From Polaromonas sp. 39-63-25 (GTDB lineage Bacteria > Pseudomonadota > Gammaproteobacteria > Burkholderiales > Burkholderiaceae_C), in NCBI RefSeq assembly GCF_002278925.1, contig NZ_NCJH01000025.1, positions 1-46,032 on the forward strand: 46,032 nucleotides of DNA, in the 5' to 3' direction. Below are positions 33,360-41,823 of this stretch, piece by piece. Position 1 is the first letter of the stretch, and the number at the start of each line of letters is the position of its first letter. The position numbers and the translations under genes are program-made. The notes beneath the pieces were generated by a model. The model had not been told where the DNA came from, made no database searches, and worked only from the letters and a program-made list of their open reading frames with translations.

Positions 33360-35077
33360 GGTGTTTCTGCCTCTGTGGAAAAAGAATTGCCAATTGCGGC
33401 CTGCACCGCGGCATACGCGAAAACTATGGCCGGCCCAAGGTTGATACCCGGACCGGGGTAGGCGTCTCCCATCACCGACTGCATGTCGTTGCCCGCGGCG
33501 TACAGCCCCTCGATAACTTCGTCGCCACGCAAGACCCGCGCATCTGCGTCAGTAACCAGGCCGACGCTCGCAGCGATGTCGCCAGGTTGCAGTCGCAGGG
33601 CATAAAAAGGCGCCTGTTCGATGGGGCCAAGCGTCGGGTTGGGCTGCACAGCAGCATCACCAAGGTGTCGCTGGTAGACAGTGGTGCCGCGTTGGAACTC
33701 GCTGTCCACCCCATCCCGTGCAAAGCCGTTCATGCGGGCAACGGTGTCCTTCAGCACAGAGGGCTCCATGCCAAGTCGCTGCGCCAAAGCCTCTATGGTC
33801 GGGGCTTCCACCAGATAGCCGTCCCGAAGAAATGGCGCAAGACCGCGACCGCCCGGGCGTACCATGCCCAGGCCGTACTTCACGAGCGCCCGACGGTCTG
33901 CGATCAGGTAGGCGACCGCATTGCGTCTGCCATAGGGTCCTGACTTGAGCATGCGCTCACCGAACTGATGGTAGGAAATGCTTTCGTTGAGAAACCGATG
34001 GCCGCCTGCGTTCACGACCACCGTGCCCGGCTTCGCTCGATCGAGCACGAAATGGGGGAAAACCGCGATACTGTGATCGGATCGTCGACGCACAGATACC
34101 GGAGCCCAGAAGGCTGCGCTGTTCTTCGGTTCGCTCAGCCGCGCGCCCAGGGCAAGCACCTGTCCCAGCAAATCACCGGGTGAACTGTCAGCCCGCGGGG
34201 AATGCGTCACTTCAGGCGGAATGAGTTGCGCGCGGTAGACCGGATGGTCATTGAACCCACCACCAGCCAGCACCACGCCCTTTCGAGCGGTGAGCGCAAT
34301 GGACTGGCCGTCCCGTGATACCGTTAGCCCGGTAATTCGGCCGTTGCGCACAACCAGGTTTTCAGTTTGGGTTTGTGTCCAGATAGGCACACCGCGAGTG
34401 CGCAGCGACAGAAGCAGCCTGCCGACCAACGCGTTACCCAGCACCAAGCGTGCGCCGCGCGGATAGCGCATGCGGTCGCCGGCGTAGCGCAGCAGCAGCC
34501 TCACCGAGTGCGCGAACGAGGCGCGCGAACGCGTCATGTTCAGGAGATGATTGATATCGATTCGATCAACCATCATCCCGCCCAGCACCGTGAACTCTGG
34601 AATCGGAGGTCGCACCAATCCCAGCGCACTTCCGAGTTGCCGTCCATCGAAGGGCAGGCATTCGAGCACTCGACCCCAGGTGGTGGAGTCGGGGAGTTCG
34701 GACATGTAGTCTGGGTGGTGAGGAAAGGCGCGCATAGGCAAGTCACCGTGCTCCTCAAGGCACTTGACGGCCTGTGGCCCAAGACCCAGGAAACGTTGAC
34801 GCAAGGCAGCGGGCGTCCGGCCCTCGGTAGCGAGTTCGAGGTAACGCGCGGCCTTGGCTGGGCTATCGCCCGAGCCGGCGCCCAGGTGCGTGTTGGGTAT
34901 CCACATGGCCCCGGCAGCCAGGGCACTGGTTCCCCCAACCCACTGCGTGCGTTCAACCACCAGCACTTTCAGCCCCTCGATCGCTGCGAACAGCGCGGCG
35001 GACATGCCGGCGCAACCGGCACCCACGACGATGAGGTCGAATTCGGTGTCGGTGCCAGATATGGTTTCCGTTTTCAA
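33356..35077 (-). CDS. FAD-dependent oxidoreductase, ketosteroid dehydrogenase-like
   Basis: 573 aa from a TTG at 35077. That start is favoured because AGGAGG (35087-35092) stands nine bases upstream; an in-frame ATG at 35101 has its codons running through this ribosome site. FAD motif VVGAGCAGMSAALFAA near the N-terminus, then ERTQWVGGTSALAAGAMWIPN, and the C-terminal GDAYPGPGINLGPAIVFAY typical of 3-ketosteroid delta-1-dehydrogenases and fumarate-reductase flavoproteins. It probably desaturates next to a keto group of a ring compound. Steroid use is not implied. Confidence 0.88.
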   Translation of the reverse strand: MKTETISGTDTEFDLIVVGAGCAGMSAALFAAIEGLKVLVVERTQWVGGTSALAAGAMWIPNTHLGAGSGDSPAKAARYLELATEGRTPAALRQRFLGLGPQAVKCLEEHGDLPMRAFPHHPDYMSELPDSTTWGRVLECLPFDGRQLGSALGLVRPPIPEFTVLGGMMVDRIDINHLLNMTRSRASFAHSVRLLLRYAGDRMRYPRGARLVLGNALVGRLLLSLRTRGVPIWTQTQTENLVVRNGRITGLTVSRDGQSIALTARKGVVLAGGGFNDHPVYRAQLIPPEVTHSPRADSSPGDLLGQVLALGARLSEPKNSAAFWAPVSVRRRSDHSIAVFPHFVLDRAKPGTVVVNAGGHRFLNESISYHQFGERMLKSGPYGRRNAVAYLIADRRALVKYGLGMVRPGGRGLAPFLRDGYLVEAPTIEALAQRLGMEPSVLKDTVARMNGFARDGVDSEFQRGTTVYQRHLGDAAVQPNPTLGPIEQAPFYALRLQPGDIAASVGLVTDADARVLRGDEVIEGLYAAGNDMQSVMGDAYPGPGINLGPAIVFAYAAVQAAIGNSFSTEAETP

Positions 35078-35090
35078 CTCAATGCCCCTC

Positions 35091-36689
35091 CTATTTCGCA
35101 TCGGCCAGGAGCATCGCGGCGCCCTTTTCCGCCACCATCAGCGTCGGTGCATTGGAGTTGCCCGATGTGCACGTCGGCAGGATAGACGCATCGATCACGC
35201 GAAGGCTCTGCACTCCCCGCACCCTCAATTGAGGGTCGACCACGGCATCAGTGCCTCCCATGCGGCAGGTGCCTACCAAGTGATAGCCGGACACCCCTTT
35301 CGCTCGCGCATATGCCAGCCACTGTTCGTCGTTCTGCGCCTCAACGCCTGGCAAGGTCTCCTGTACACCCCATTTTTTCAGTGCTGGCATTGAAAAAATG
35401 TGGCGAGCGAGCTTCAGCCCGGCGATCAATGCCTCGCGATCGGCCGGCGTACTCAAGTAATTCGGTGCGATGGCCGGCGCCTCCGCTGCGTCGGACGAAC
35501 GTGCCTGTACCGTGCCCACACTTTCGGGATAGGACTGGTACACATTGATGGTCATGCCACCCTCGCGCTCAAGCTGGTAGGTGCCTGGTTCGAAGCTCGC
35601 CGGCGCGAAACTAAGTTGCAGGTCCGGGAAAGTGCGCTGGTCGCTGCTTCGCGCGAACGCAGCACAAGTGCTGGCGCCAAGCGTGAGCAGACCGGCGCCG
35701 GAGAAGGCGTAAGACAGCAGTTCCGCCCCTAGTGCCAGACCGCGGGTGCGTTCGTTCAGGGTCCCGATGCCGCGAACCCGTTGCGTTAGGCGCACAGAAT
35801 AATGGTCGCGTAGGTTCTTGCCGACGGCAGGACGATCGGCCACCACCGGAATATTGAGCGACTGCAACAGTGCCGCAGGCCCGATACCCGACAGTTGCAG
35901 CAGGTGCGGTGAGCGGATGGCGCCGCAGGAAACGATCACTTCCCGGCGGGCCATGACACGCACGCGGCCCGACGGCCCGAGGAGCTCCGCACCAACGGCG
36001 CGAGTTCCTTCGAAGATGACCCGCTGGGCCAGCGAGGTGGTCAATACATCAAGATTGCGGCGACTGCGTGCATTGCGCAGGTAGGTCTGCGCCGGTCCGC
36101 TACGGAACCTTCCCATCCGGTTCTGATGAAAAGCTGCAGCGCCTTCCCGTTGCGGACCATTGAGGTGCGGGTGCACGGCGAGCCCAGCCTGTGCACACGC
36201 TTCAAGGAAGGCTGTGCTTAGCGGATGCTTCTCAAGAAAACTGGACACCGGGAGGGGATGGTTCGGCGCAGAGCCATCAACGTTCTCGATCTGCTCGTAG
36301 TAGCGAATCGCTTCCTCGAAGGACCAGCCGCTGCAGCCCTGCGCGACCCAGTGCTCATGCTCGGTTGGCGCCGTGCGCACATAGAGCATGCCGTTCATGC
36401 TGCCGGTGCCGCCCAGCATTTTTCCCTGCGGGTAGTCAATCACGCGTCCGCCATTGAACGAATCCGCCTCTGAACGATAACGCCAGCTCACAGCGGGGTT
36501 GTTGATCAGTCGCAGAAAACCGGCAGGCACATGAATGAATGGGTTGCGATCCGGCGGCCCGGCTTCGACCAGCAGGACCTGGTGTCTGCCATCTGCGCTC
36601 AGCCTGTTGGCGAGCACACATCCCGCGCTGCCGGCCCCTAGCACGAGGAAATCTACCTCGCGGTCCCATTGCTGTTTATGATCTGACAT
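35091..36689 (-). CDS. GMC-family flavin oxidoreductase
   Basis: 532 aa from ATG 36689. FAD motif FLVLGAGSAGCVLANRLS (about 14-31), VEAGPPD, the GMC signature GGTGSMNGMLYVRT (about 85-98), and SCGAIRSPHLLQLSGIGP. C-terminal catalytic His in GYHLVGTCRMG and NAPTLMVAEKGA. Choline-dehydrogenase-like; it oxidises an alcohol to an aldehyde or acid. It overlaps the end of the TIM-barrel gene by 14 bases, and its stop codon lies within the ribosome site of the next gene, so translation is coupled on both sides. Confidence 0.94.
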   Translation of the reverse strand: MSDHKQQWDREVDFLVLGAGSAGCVLANRLSADGRHQVLLVEAGPPDRNPFIHVPAGFLRLINNPAVSWRYRSEADSFNGGRVIDYPQGKMLGGTGSMNGMLYVRTAPTEHEHWVAQGCSGWSFEEAIRYYEQIENVDGSAPNHPLPVSSFLEKHPLSTAFLEACAQAGLAVHPHLNGPQREGAAAFHQNRMGRFRSGPAQTYLRNARSRRNLDVLTTSLAQRVIFEGTRAVGAELLGPSGRVRVMARREVIVSCGAIRSPHLLQLSGIGPAALLQSLNIPVVADRPAVGKNLRDHYSVRLTQRVRGIGTLNERTRGLALGAELLSYAFSGAGLLTLGASTCAAFARSSDQRTFPDLQLSFAPASFEPGTYQLEREGGMTINVYQSYPESVGTVQARSSDAAEAPAIAPNYLSTPADREALIAGLKLARHIFSMPALKKWGVQETLPGVEAQNDEQWLAYARAKGVSGYHLVGTCRMGGTDAVVDPQLRVRGVQSLRVIDASILPTCTSGNSNAPTLMVAEKGAAMLLADAK

Positions 36690-37491
36690 CAGCTTGTTCC
36701 ATAATTTCGAGCGTGGCCTTCCGGAGCATGCGCGCACGCGCCACAGGGGGCAGCAAGCCCGGTAGGCCGTGGAGCGGCGTCTCAATGGAGACCACCGAGT
36801 CGGCGGGAATTGCACGCAGCATCCCTACCAGGTCCAACCCACCCCGTCCGGGTGGAAGCCTTGCCTGGCGGGCCTGAAACAACAGTTCTGTCTCGGTGGA
36901 GGGGCGCTGCGCGGGGGCATCGCATATCTGGAAGTACGCCCAATGGGCAGGCGGGATGGCGGCCAAGTCGGCGGCGCTGCCGCCGGAGCGATCCAAATGG
37001 ATCGCATCAACAATGACTCCGCCGGATCCCGCCATCTCGACCACGCGCTGGGCGGATTGCAGCGTGTTGATTCCGCGCCAGGGCATGAACTCGAGTGCCA
37101 TGCGCAGGCCATATCGGTTTCCCAGATCGCTCAGATCGCGGAAACGTTCAGCCATCGCCATCTCGTTTGAATCGTCGCCCGCAACTAGTATGTGGCGTGC
37201 GCCAAGCTCCGCTGCTGCTGCGATCAGCGGCTCGAAAGTAGCTGCGTGGGTGATGGCCGTGAGGCGCACGAGTTCCACGTCGTGCACGACGACGCCTCGA
37301 TCAAGCATGCGTGCCAGAGTCTCCCGCATCATGGGTGTTCCGCCGATCATGGGATGTTGTTTTTCCCCGGTGGAGGCAGGTGCAAGCCGCATGCTGACCA
37401 TCGTGAAGCCTGCGTCCGCGGCGGCGTCTACCAGTTCCGGCGGTGTTAACTCGATGAGCGTGAGATGAGCGAGGCAGAGTCGATGTGACAT
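36676..37491 (-). CDS. Sugar-phosphate isomerase/epimerase-like TIM-barrel protein
   Basis: 271 aa, AP-endonuclease-2/xylose-isomerase-like barrel. Seen pieces: DAGFTMVSMRLAP, VVVHDVELVRL, GARHILVAGDD, LGNRYGLRMALEFMPW with the metal-ligand Glu, GVIVDAIHLDRSGG with Asp and His ligands, and YFQICDAP. Expected to bind a divalent metal and isomerise, epimerise or hydrolyse a small oxidised metabolite. Substrate unknown. ATG at 37491, three bases after the stop of the candidate small ORF. Confidence 0.85.
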   Translation of the reverse strand: MSHRLCLAHLTLIELTPPELVDAAADAGFTMVSMRLAPASTGEKQHPMIGGTPMMRETLARMLDRGVVVHDVELVRLTAITHAATFEPLIAAAAELGARHILVAGDDSNEMAMAERFRDLSDLGNRYGLRMALEFMPWRGINTLQSAQRVVEMAGSGGVIVDAIHLDRSGGSAADLAAIPPAHWAYFQICDAPAQRPSTETELLFQARQARLPPGRGGLDLVGMLRAIPADSVVSIETPLHGLPGLLPPVARARMLRKATLEIMEQADVRS

Positions 37492-37494
37492 GGC

Positions 37495-37650
37495 TTATCC
37501 GATTCGCACGATCGCCTGGACTATGGCCATGCGCAGCGATCTGGCTTCAAGGGCTGGGAACAGTCCATGCATCTGCGTCGATGCGCTGTCGGCAGCCAAT
37601 CGCATCGGCGGCATATATGTGTCGACTAATCTGGTGACGAGAACTTTCAT
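37495..37650 (-). CDS. Possible small ORF in the catabolic array (51 aa)
   Basis: This frame fills the gap between two genes exactly: its ATG overlaps the upstream EthD stop as ATGA, and its TAA ends three bases before the ATG of the next gene. The peptide starts MKVLVTRLVDTYMPPMRLA and ends MAIVQAIVRIG. No family recognised. Against it: several codons rare here (AGA, TTA, ATA, CGA, GGA). It might be a true small protein or a translational bridge. Confidence 0.45.
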   Translation of the reverse strand: MKVLVTRLVDTYMPPMRLAADSASTQMHGLFPALEARSLRMAIVQAIVRIG

Positions 37651-38402
37651 GCGCCCTCGTAGACAAGGTGCTCGCGCGCGGCGAACAGGTGGCTACCGTG
37701 GCCTGGCGCCAGGGCATGGCATTGGTCGAAGCCCTTGATGAAAGCCTCGCTGGCGCACAGCGCCGACATGGCATCGACATCGTCGAAGAACAGCTCGTCG
37801 ACGACTGCGGGAGCATCTTGCAACACTTCACCGTCGAGCATGCGCGTCGCCGCGCCTTGCATAACCCAGTGCTGTCGAAAGGCTCGCATTCCACTTTGAC
37901 TGGCACCATCGAGGAGCGCCTTGGTCCGGCGATTCCACGCCACATTGAATTCAACGGGATCCGTGCCAGGGGCGCGACCGACGAGTGCCATCGCCTTCAA
38001 TGGCGATTCGCACTGTCCGACGTTCCCGACTCCTGAGGTCTCGCAGTACAGGACGACGCAACCGGCGACATCAAGGAACAAGTGCTCGTCAGGACGCACG
38101 TACTTCGCATAAAGCGGGTCGTTCTGGAATCCCTGTCGAACGAGTTGTGCAGACTGGGGAATCATCTGCGCCGCGCCGTCGAAGCGCTGGTCATCAAGTC
38201 CCGCGAGATCCAGGAATTCGTTCTGCACGTAGCGCTTGTTGTATGCCTTGTGTCGCGCTTTATTGACCAGCACGTCTACATGCACAGTGCGCCAGTGACC
38301 GACAAACGCCGCCCGGGTTGTGCCAGCGCGCCGCTTGAGCAATGAAAACTTGGCCAACGGCCTGGCCAATCCATCCATGCCGGAAGTGGTGCCACCGATC
38401 AC
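37647..38402 (-). CDS. EthD-domain protein
   Basis: 251 aa with two ferredoxin-like alpha/beta halves. AKFSLLKRRAGTTRAAFVGHWRTVHVDVL near the start (about 17-45) is the EthD pattern with its conserved His residues (GHW, HV); a second half begins KAMALVGRAPGTDPVEFNVAWNRR. EthD proteins are small accessory or cyclase-like enzymes in pathways that open or oxidise organic compounds. GTG at 38402 overlaps the upstream stop as GTGA; ATG at 38378 is an alternative start close to the domain. Confidence 0.8.
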   Translation of the reverse strand: MIGGTTSGMDGLARPLAKFSLLKRRAGTTRAAFVGHWRTVHVDVLVNKARHKAYNKRYVQNEFLDLAGLDDQRFDGAAQMIPQSAQLVRQGFQNDPLYAKYVRPDEHLFLDVAGCVVLYCETSGVGNVGQCESPLKAMALVGRAPGTDPVEFNVAWNRRTKALLDGASQSGMRAFRQHWVMQGAATRMLDGEVLQDAPAVVDELFFDDVDAMSALCASEAFIKGFDQCHALAPGHGSHLFAAREHLVYEGA

Positions 38403-39079
38403 GCGACCTCCTCGGGGGTTGCCGAGAAGGAGACGGTGTAGAGGCCACTGAATGCATCGGGCTGTGCGCCGAGTTGCGCTAGCGACCCCGCGCAGAGCTC
38501 GGCGTCAGCGAGCGTCCCAAGCACCTGCAAGTCGTAACCGATCACCAGGAACACCCAGTCAGCCACCTGATCGCCACCGCGAATCTTTTGCTCGGTTGTC
38601 TGTGGAATCTGTGGCGCCTCATGTCGCAACAGGTGGCCGCCAACGCATCCAGGTTGATCCATGAAGCGAGCAATGAGGGTTTTCAGTGATGCCCGCAATT
38701 TTTCATCAGCCCCCGGCGCGGGAGAGAGCCTGATCGCCAGGGCATGTCGGGCGACGTTGCCACCGGCTGATTCGAGTACTCGGCACTGGCTGCGCACCAT
38801 GTTGCGGTGGTGCGGCATCATCTTGGTAGACCACGGCGTAGGCGAGTTCAGGCGTGCGAGATACTGAGGGGACGAGAGCGCCTCGAATGCCTCAAGTTCA
38901 TACATCTGAAATACACCCTCGCCGCCGTCGGCGCTGCTCCAGCGCGTCGCACGTCTGAAACCAGGGATACCCAGGCGCTCACGAAAATGTTCGTGCGAGT
39001 GCCAGTCCTGAAACTCGCTGTTCACTTGGGGCGCCATGTCCCACCACATCGCGAGCGCTGCTTTTCCGAGCAAAGACAT
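38399..39079 (-). CDS. EthD-like dimeric alpha/beta barrel protein, first gene of the array
   Basis: 226 aa from ATG 39079, chosen for the strong GGGAGA site upstream. LAMWWDMAPQVNSEFQDWHSHEHFRERLGIPGFRRATRW (about 9-47) is a DABB-type segment with the usual WHSHEH histidines; a second, weaker half follows from about residue 113. It resembles the downstream EthD protein in length and two-half layout, so they may form a pair. Role unknown. First gene of the leftward operon, with the IclR-side operators just upstream. Confidence 0.75.
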   Translation of the reverse strand: MSLLGKAALAMWWDMAPQVNSEFQDWHSHEHFRERLGIPGFRRATRWSSADGGEGVFQMYELEAFEALSSPQYLARLNSPTPWSTKMMPHHRNMVRSQCRVLESAGGNVARHALAIRLSPAPGADEKLRASLKTLIARFMDQPGCVGGHLLRHEAPQIPQTTEQKIRGGDQVADWVFLVIGYDLQVLGTLADAELCAGSLAQLGAQPDAFSGLYTVSFSATPEEVA

Positions 39080-39217
39080 TTGATCTCCCTCAGAGTCCGG
39101 TTGACCCGTGCGTAATAGCCATCGCGACAAATCTTGCGTTTTTCTTCGTTTTCATTTCGTTGTGGCCTCCAGCCAGTTCAATGCGTTGGAATAATTGCTG
39201 CGAATAATACACAAAAC

Positions 39218-39264
39218 TTGAACGACATTCAACTTAACGATATCATTCAACTTTTGAACGTTCA
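39218..39264. promoter_or_regulatory. Cluster of inverted repeats, likely IclR operators
   Basis: TTGAA-n5-TTCAA (39218-39232), TTCAA-CTT-TTGAA (39246-39258) and the perfect palindrome TGAACGTTCA (39255-39264) lie in the divergent gap between the catabolic array and the IclR gene, 23 bases from the IclR start. IclR proteins bind such short palindromes. A relative of the first site occurs before dctQM. Confidence 0.65.
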
Positions 39265-39286
39265 CCCTGATGATTTGGAGATACAA

Positions 39287-40129
39287 ATGAGCGGCGCGTT
39301 AGAAAAATCCTTGGCCATCCTGGAATACCTGACCGACTATCCGGACGGTGCGGCGCTCGTGCAGATTTCGACGGAGCTGAACCAACTGCGCAGCGGCTGC
39401 CACCGGACCCTGCACGAGTTGATCAAATACGGCTACGTGCGACAGTTGCCGCAGCGAGGAGACTACGCGCTCACCACGAAGATGGCCTCCATGGGGCTGA
39501 GCTTCCTGAGTAAGTCCGGTGTGGTGGACATTGCGCAACCCGTCATCAACCGCCTCGCACAGGCGACCGAAGAACTCGTTCGCCTGGCGATCGTGGACGG
39601 CGAACGACTGACGCTGGTGGCGAAGGCACAGGGCGCGAAATCCGGCTTGCTGTACGACCCCGACATGGGCCTCGACTTGCGCCTGTCGTGCAGCGCCGCT
39701 GGCCAGGCCTGGCTGATGACTCTGTCCGAAGATCTCGCCATCGAGTACGTCACTCACCAGGGCATCGGAGATCCGAAGCACTACGGTCCTAACGCGCCCA
39801 CCAGTTTCAAGGCACTCCTGAAGATGTTGAACGATCACCGCAAGCGCGGCTTTAGCATCATCCAGGACACCTATGCTCCGGGCATGAACTCCATGGCGGT
39901 TCCGGTGCGCAAGGGCGACGAATCGACGACGGGCGTGATCGTGATTGCTGGCCCGTCGTCCCGTTTGACCGTCAAGCGTATGGTCCAATTCGGTCCCATG
40001 TTGCTCCATGCCGCCGAGGAGCTTGCGCTGTCTGGTAGCGCGTCCCCTCTGCTGAGATCCGCCAACGTGGGTACCTGGGGCAATGTAGTCGAGGCGCCGG
40101 CCCGCAGCAGGGTCAGGAGCTTGCGATGA
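39287..40129 (+). CDS. IclR-family transcriptional regulator
   Basis: 280 aa from ATG 39287 with GGAG upstream. N-terminal winged helix-turn-helix (about 4-65): SLAILEYLTDYPDGAALVQISTELN then GCHRTLHELIKYGYVRQLPQRGDYALT. The C-terminal effector domain (about 80-250) includes LVRLAIVDGERLTLVAKAQG and AVPVRKGDESTTGVIVIAGPSSR. It is divergent from the catabolic array and overlaps the SMP-30 gene by ATGA, so it should sense a pathway intermediate and control both directions, and its own expression. Confidence 0.93.
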   Translation: MSGALEKSLAILEYLTDYPDGAALVQISTELNQLRSGCHRTLHELIKYGYVRQLPQRGDYALTTKMASMGLSFLSKSGVVDIAQPVINRLAQATEELVRLAIVDGERLTLVAKAQGAKSGLLYDPDMGLDLRLSCSAAGQAWLMTLSEDLAIEYVTHQGIGDPKHYGPNAPTSFKALLKMLNDHRKRGFSIIQDTYAPGMNSMAVPVRKGDESTTGVIVIAGPSSRLTVKRMVQFGPMLLHAAEELALSGSASPLLRSANVGTWGNVVEAPARSRVRSLR

Positions 40130-41040
40130 GCCGGCCGTTTCCCGCATTTGAGACGGCATTTCGCTGCGTCGTTCCAGGTCAGGACGTGCTCGGAGAGACA
40201 CCGCTGTGGTGCAGTGAGACACAGTCGCTGCTTTGGCTCGACATCGATGGTGGACGGCTTCAACGCTTCCGCCCAGCGACGGGGCGGCACGATGTATTTA
40301 CGTTCGATGCCCGGTATGCGGGCTCGCTCGCGCTTGCGAGCGTGCCAGGCCGTGTTCTGATCGGTCTGGACCTCGGACTCTTCGTGTTCGACCTTGGCAC
40401 TGGCGAGCGGCAATTGCTCTGCCAGGTGGAGTCCCCCGAGCGGGACAATCGCTTGAACGACGGCCGTTGCGACGCCCGGGGGAGGTTCTGGGTCGGCACC
40501 ATGGATAACCAACTTTCGCGCCCCAACGGCGCCTTCTACCGCGTCGATCCCTCCGGGGCAGTGCATCACCTGTTTGGCGATGTGATTGTTTCGAACACGG
40601 TGGCGTTTTCGCCCGCCCAAGACGTGCTCTATTTCTCAGACACTCGGCGATTCGTGACTTGGCAGTTCGCAATGGATATTTCAACGGGTACGCTTTCAGA
40701 TCGGCAAGTGTTTGTCGACCATTCGGCGACACGGTTTCGGCCCGACGGTGCCTGTGTCGACGCGCAGGGCTTCATGTGGAACGCCATCTTCGGTTCCGGC
40801 CGCGTTGTCCGCTATACCCCCGCGGGCAACGTGGACCGCGTAATCGAATTACCGGTCACGAATCCAACCTGTGTCTGCCTGGGCGGTCCGGATCTGAAGA
40901 CGCTGTATATCACCACCGCCCTGAAGTTTCTGGACCGCAGCCAACTGCGCCGTGAGCCGCTCGCCGGTTCAGTGCTGGCCATAGAAGTCGACGTGCCGGG
41001 TGTCCCGGAGCATCGTTTCGGAGCTGCATCACCCGCCTAG
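40126..41040 (+). CDS. SMP-30/gluconolactonase family lactonase
   Basis: 304 aa six-bladed propeller. Metal-site segments: VLGETPLWCSETQSLLWLDI (Glu ligand, about 21-40), ESPERDNRLNDGRCDARGRFWVGTM (Asn and Asp, about 106-130), VSNTVAFSPAQDVLYFSDT and RPDGACVDAQGFMWNA (Asp ligand). It should open a lactone ring with a divalent metal. Cotranslated with the IclR gene through an ATGA overlap. In a cluster rich in oxidases, a lactone made from a cyclic ketone or sugar is a fair guess for the substrate. Confidence 0.92.
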   Translation: MSRPFPAFETAFRCVVPGQDVLGETPLWCSETQSLLWLDIDGGRLQRFRPATGRHDVFTFDARYAGSLALASVPGRVLIGLDLGLFVFDLGTGERQLLCQVESPERDNRLNDGRCDARGRFWVGTMDNQLSRPNGAFYRVDPSGAVHHLFGDVIVSNTVAFSPAQDVLYFSDTRRFVTWQFAMDISTGTLSDRQVFVDHSATRFRPDGACVDAQGFMWNAIFGSGRVVRYTPAGNVDRVIELPVTNPTCVCLGGPDLKTLYITTALKFLDRSQLRREPLAGSVLAIEVDVPGVPEHRFGAASPA

Positions 41041-41054
41041 CACGCTCCTGCGCT

Positions 41055-41408
41055 TCATGTCTTGCCAAGCGGCGGTCTGCCAAATAAGCTGGATGCATTG
41101 CTGATCGGCCCCAGTTCGGCAGCAGCAGCAATAAGCTCTGGCGTGAGGGGATATCCTTCCAGATTCATCATCGCCACAAGTGCGGCACGGTCAATATCAA
41201 GTTGGCGTATTGCTTCTCGCTCTGTGATGTTCCCCCAGGAGTACATGTCCAGTATGGTCAGTCGCGCATAGTCCTTACTTCCCAACTCTTGGCCAATAGG
41301 GATCGCATCCAACCATTCGCGATCCTCGGCGGACTGCCAAATGAAACTGGGATGAAAACGACCATGGAAAAGCTTCATGGCGCGACGTTTGTTTTTCCTT
41401 AAGCTCAC
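41055..41408 (-). CDS. Uncharacterised small protein (117 aa)
   Basis: Starts at GTG 41408 with AGAGGA just upstream; ATG 41378 (MKLFHGRFH) is a later choice. No family recognised. It has an N-terminal FHGRFHPSFIWQSAEDREWLDAIPIG segment and a helical part, ITEREAIRQLDIDRAALVAMMNLEGYPLTPELIAAAAELG, that could be a helix-turn-helix-like fold as in small antitoxins. No toxin gene is next to it. It converges on the SMP-30 gene, 14 bases apart. Codon pattern suggests a real gene. Confidence 0.6.
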   Translation of the reverse strand: MSLRKNKRRAMKLFHGRFHPSFIWQSAEDREWLDAIPIGQELGSKDYARLTILDMYSWGNITEREAIRQLDIDRAALVAMMNLEGYPLTPELIAAAAELGPISNASSLFGRPPLGKT

Positions 41409-41823
41409 AGTGTCCTCTTTGCTGCAGATTAAAGCGTATCAAGCGCAGCCTGCGCAATAGCTAAAAAATCGAATCCAGCTGGCCCCATTTGGGCTCGCTA
41501 ACTCTCGATTGAAGAGAGCGATACTCGGTCGCCACAACAGACGGCCATTAAATCTGGTGCGTGGGTAGGGAAATGACATGAAATGTGGCGTGCGCCGATA
41601 AATGGAGCTCGCAGTTATTGTCTAGAACCTTGATTTAAATAGAACCTTTGAGACAATTACCTTGGACCCCTACACTGAAGTTGCTGGCCGTTATCCGCTG
41701 TATGTTGGAAAATCGCCGGAGTAAGCTGCTTTTGCGGTAATAACCACCATGGTCCCCGCAGCGGCTCTGGTCACGCGGTTCCATGCAGGCCAGACCCGCG
41801 CCGATAGAGCAGGCGGCGCCGGT
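41409..41823. other. Non-coding gap, AT-richer
   Basis: 415 bases between the uncharacterised gene and the DUF2061 gene. A 46-codon minus-strand frame starts near 41578 (MSFPYPRTRFNGRLLWRPS) and ends 30 bases before the 41055-41408 gene; it could be a small upstream ORF but has no family. No terminator, insertion-sequence end or tRNA could be made out. It may mark the right border of the accessory region. Confidence 0.4.
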
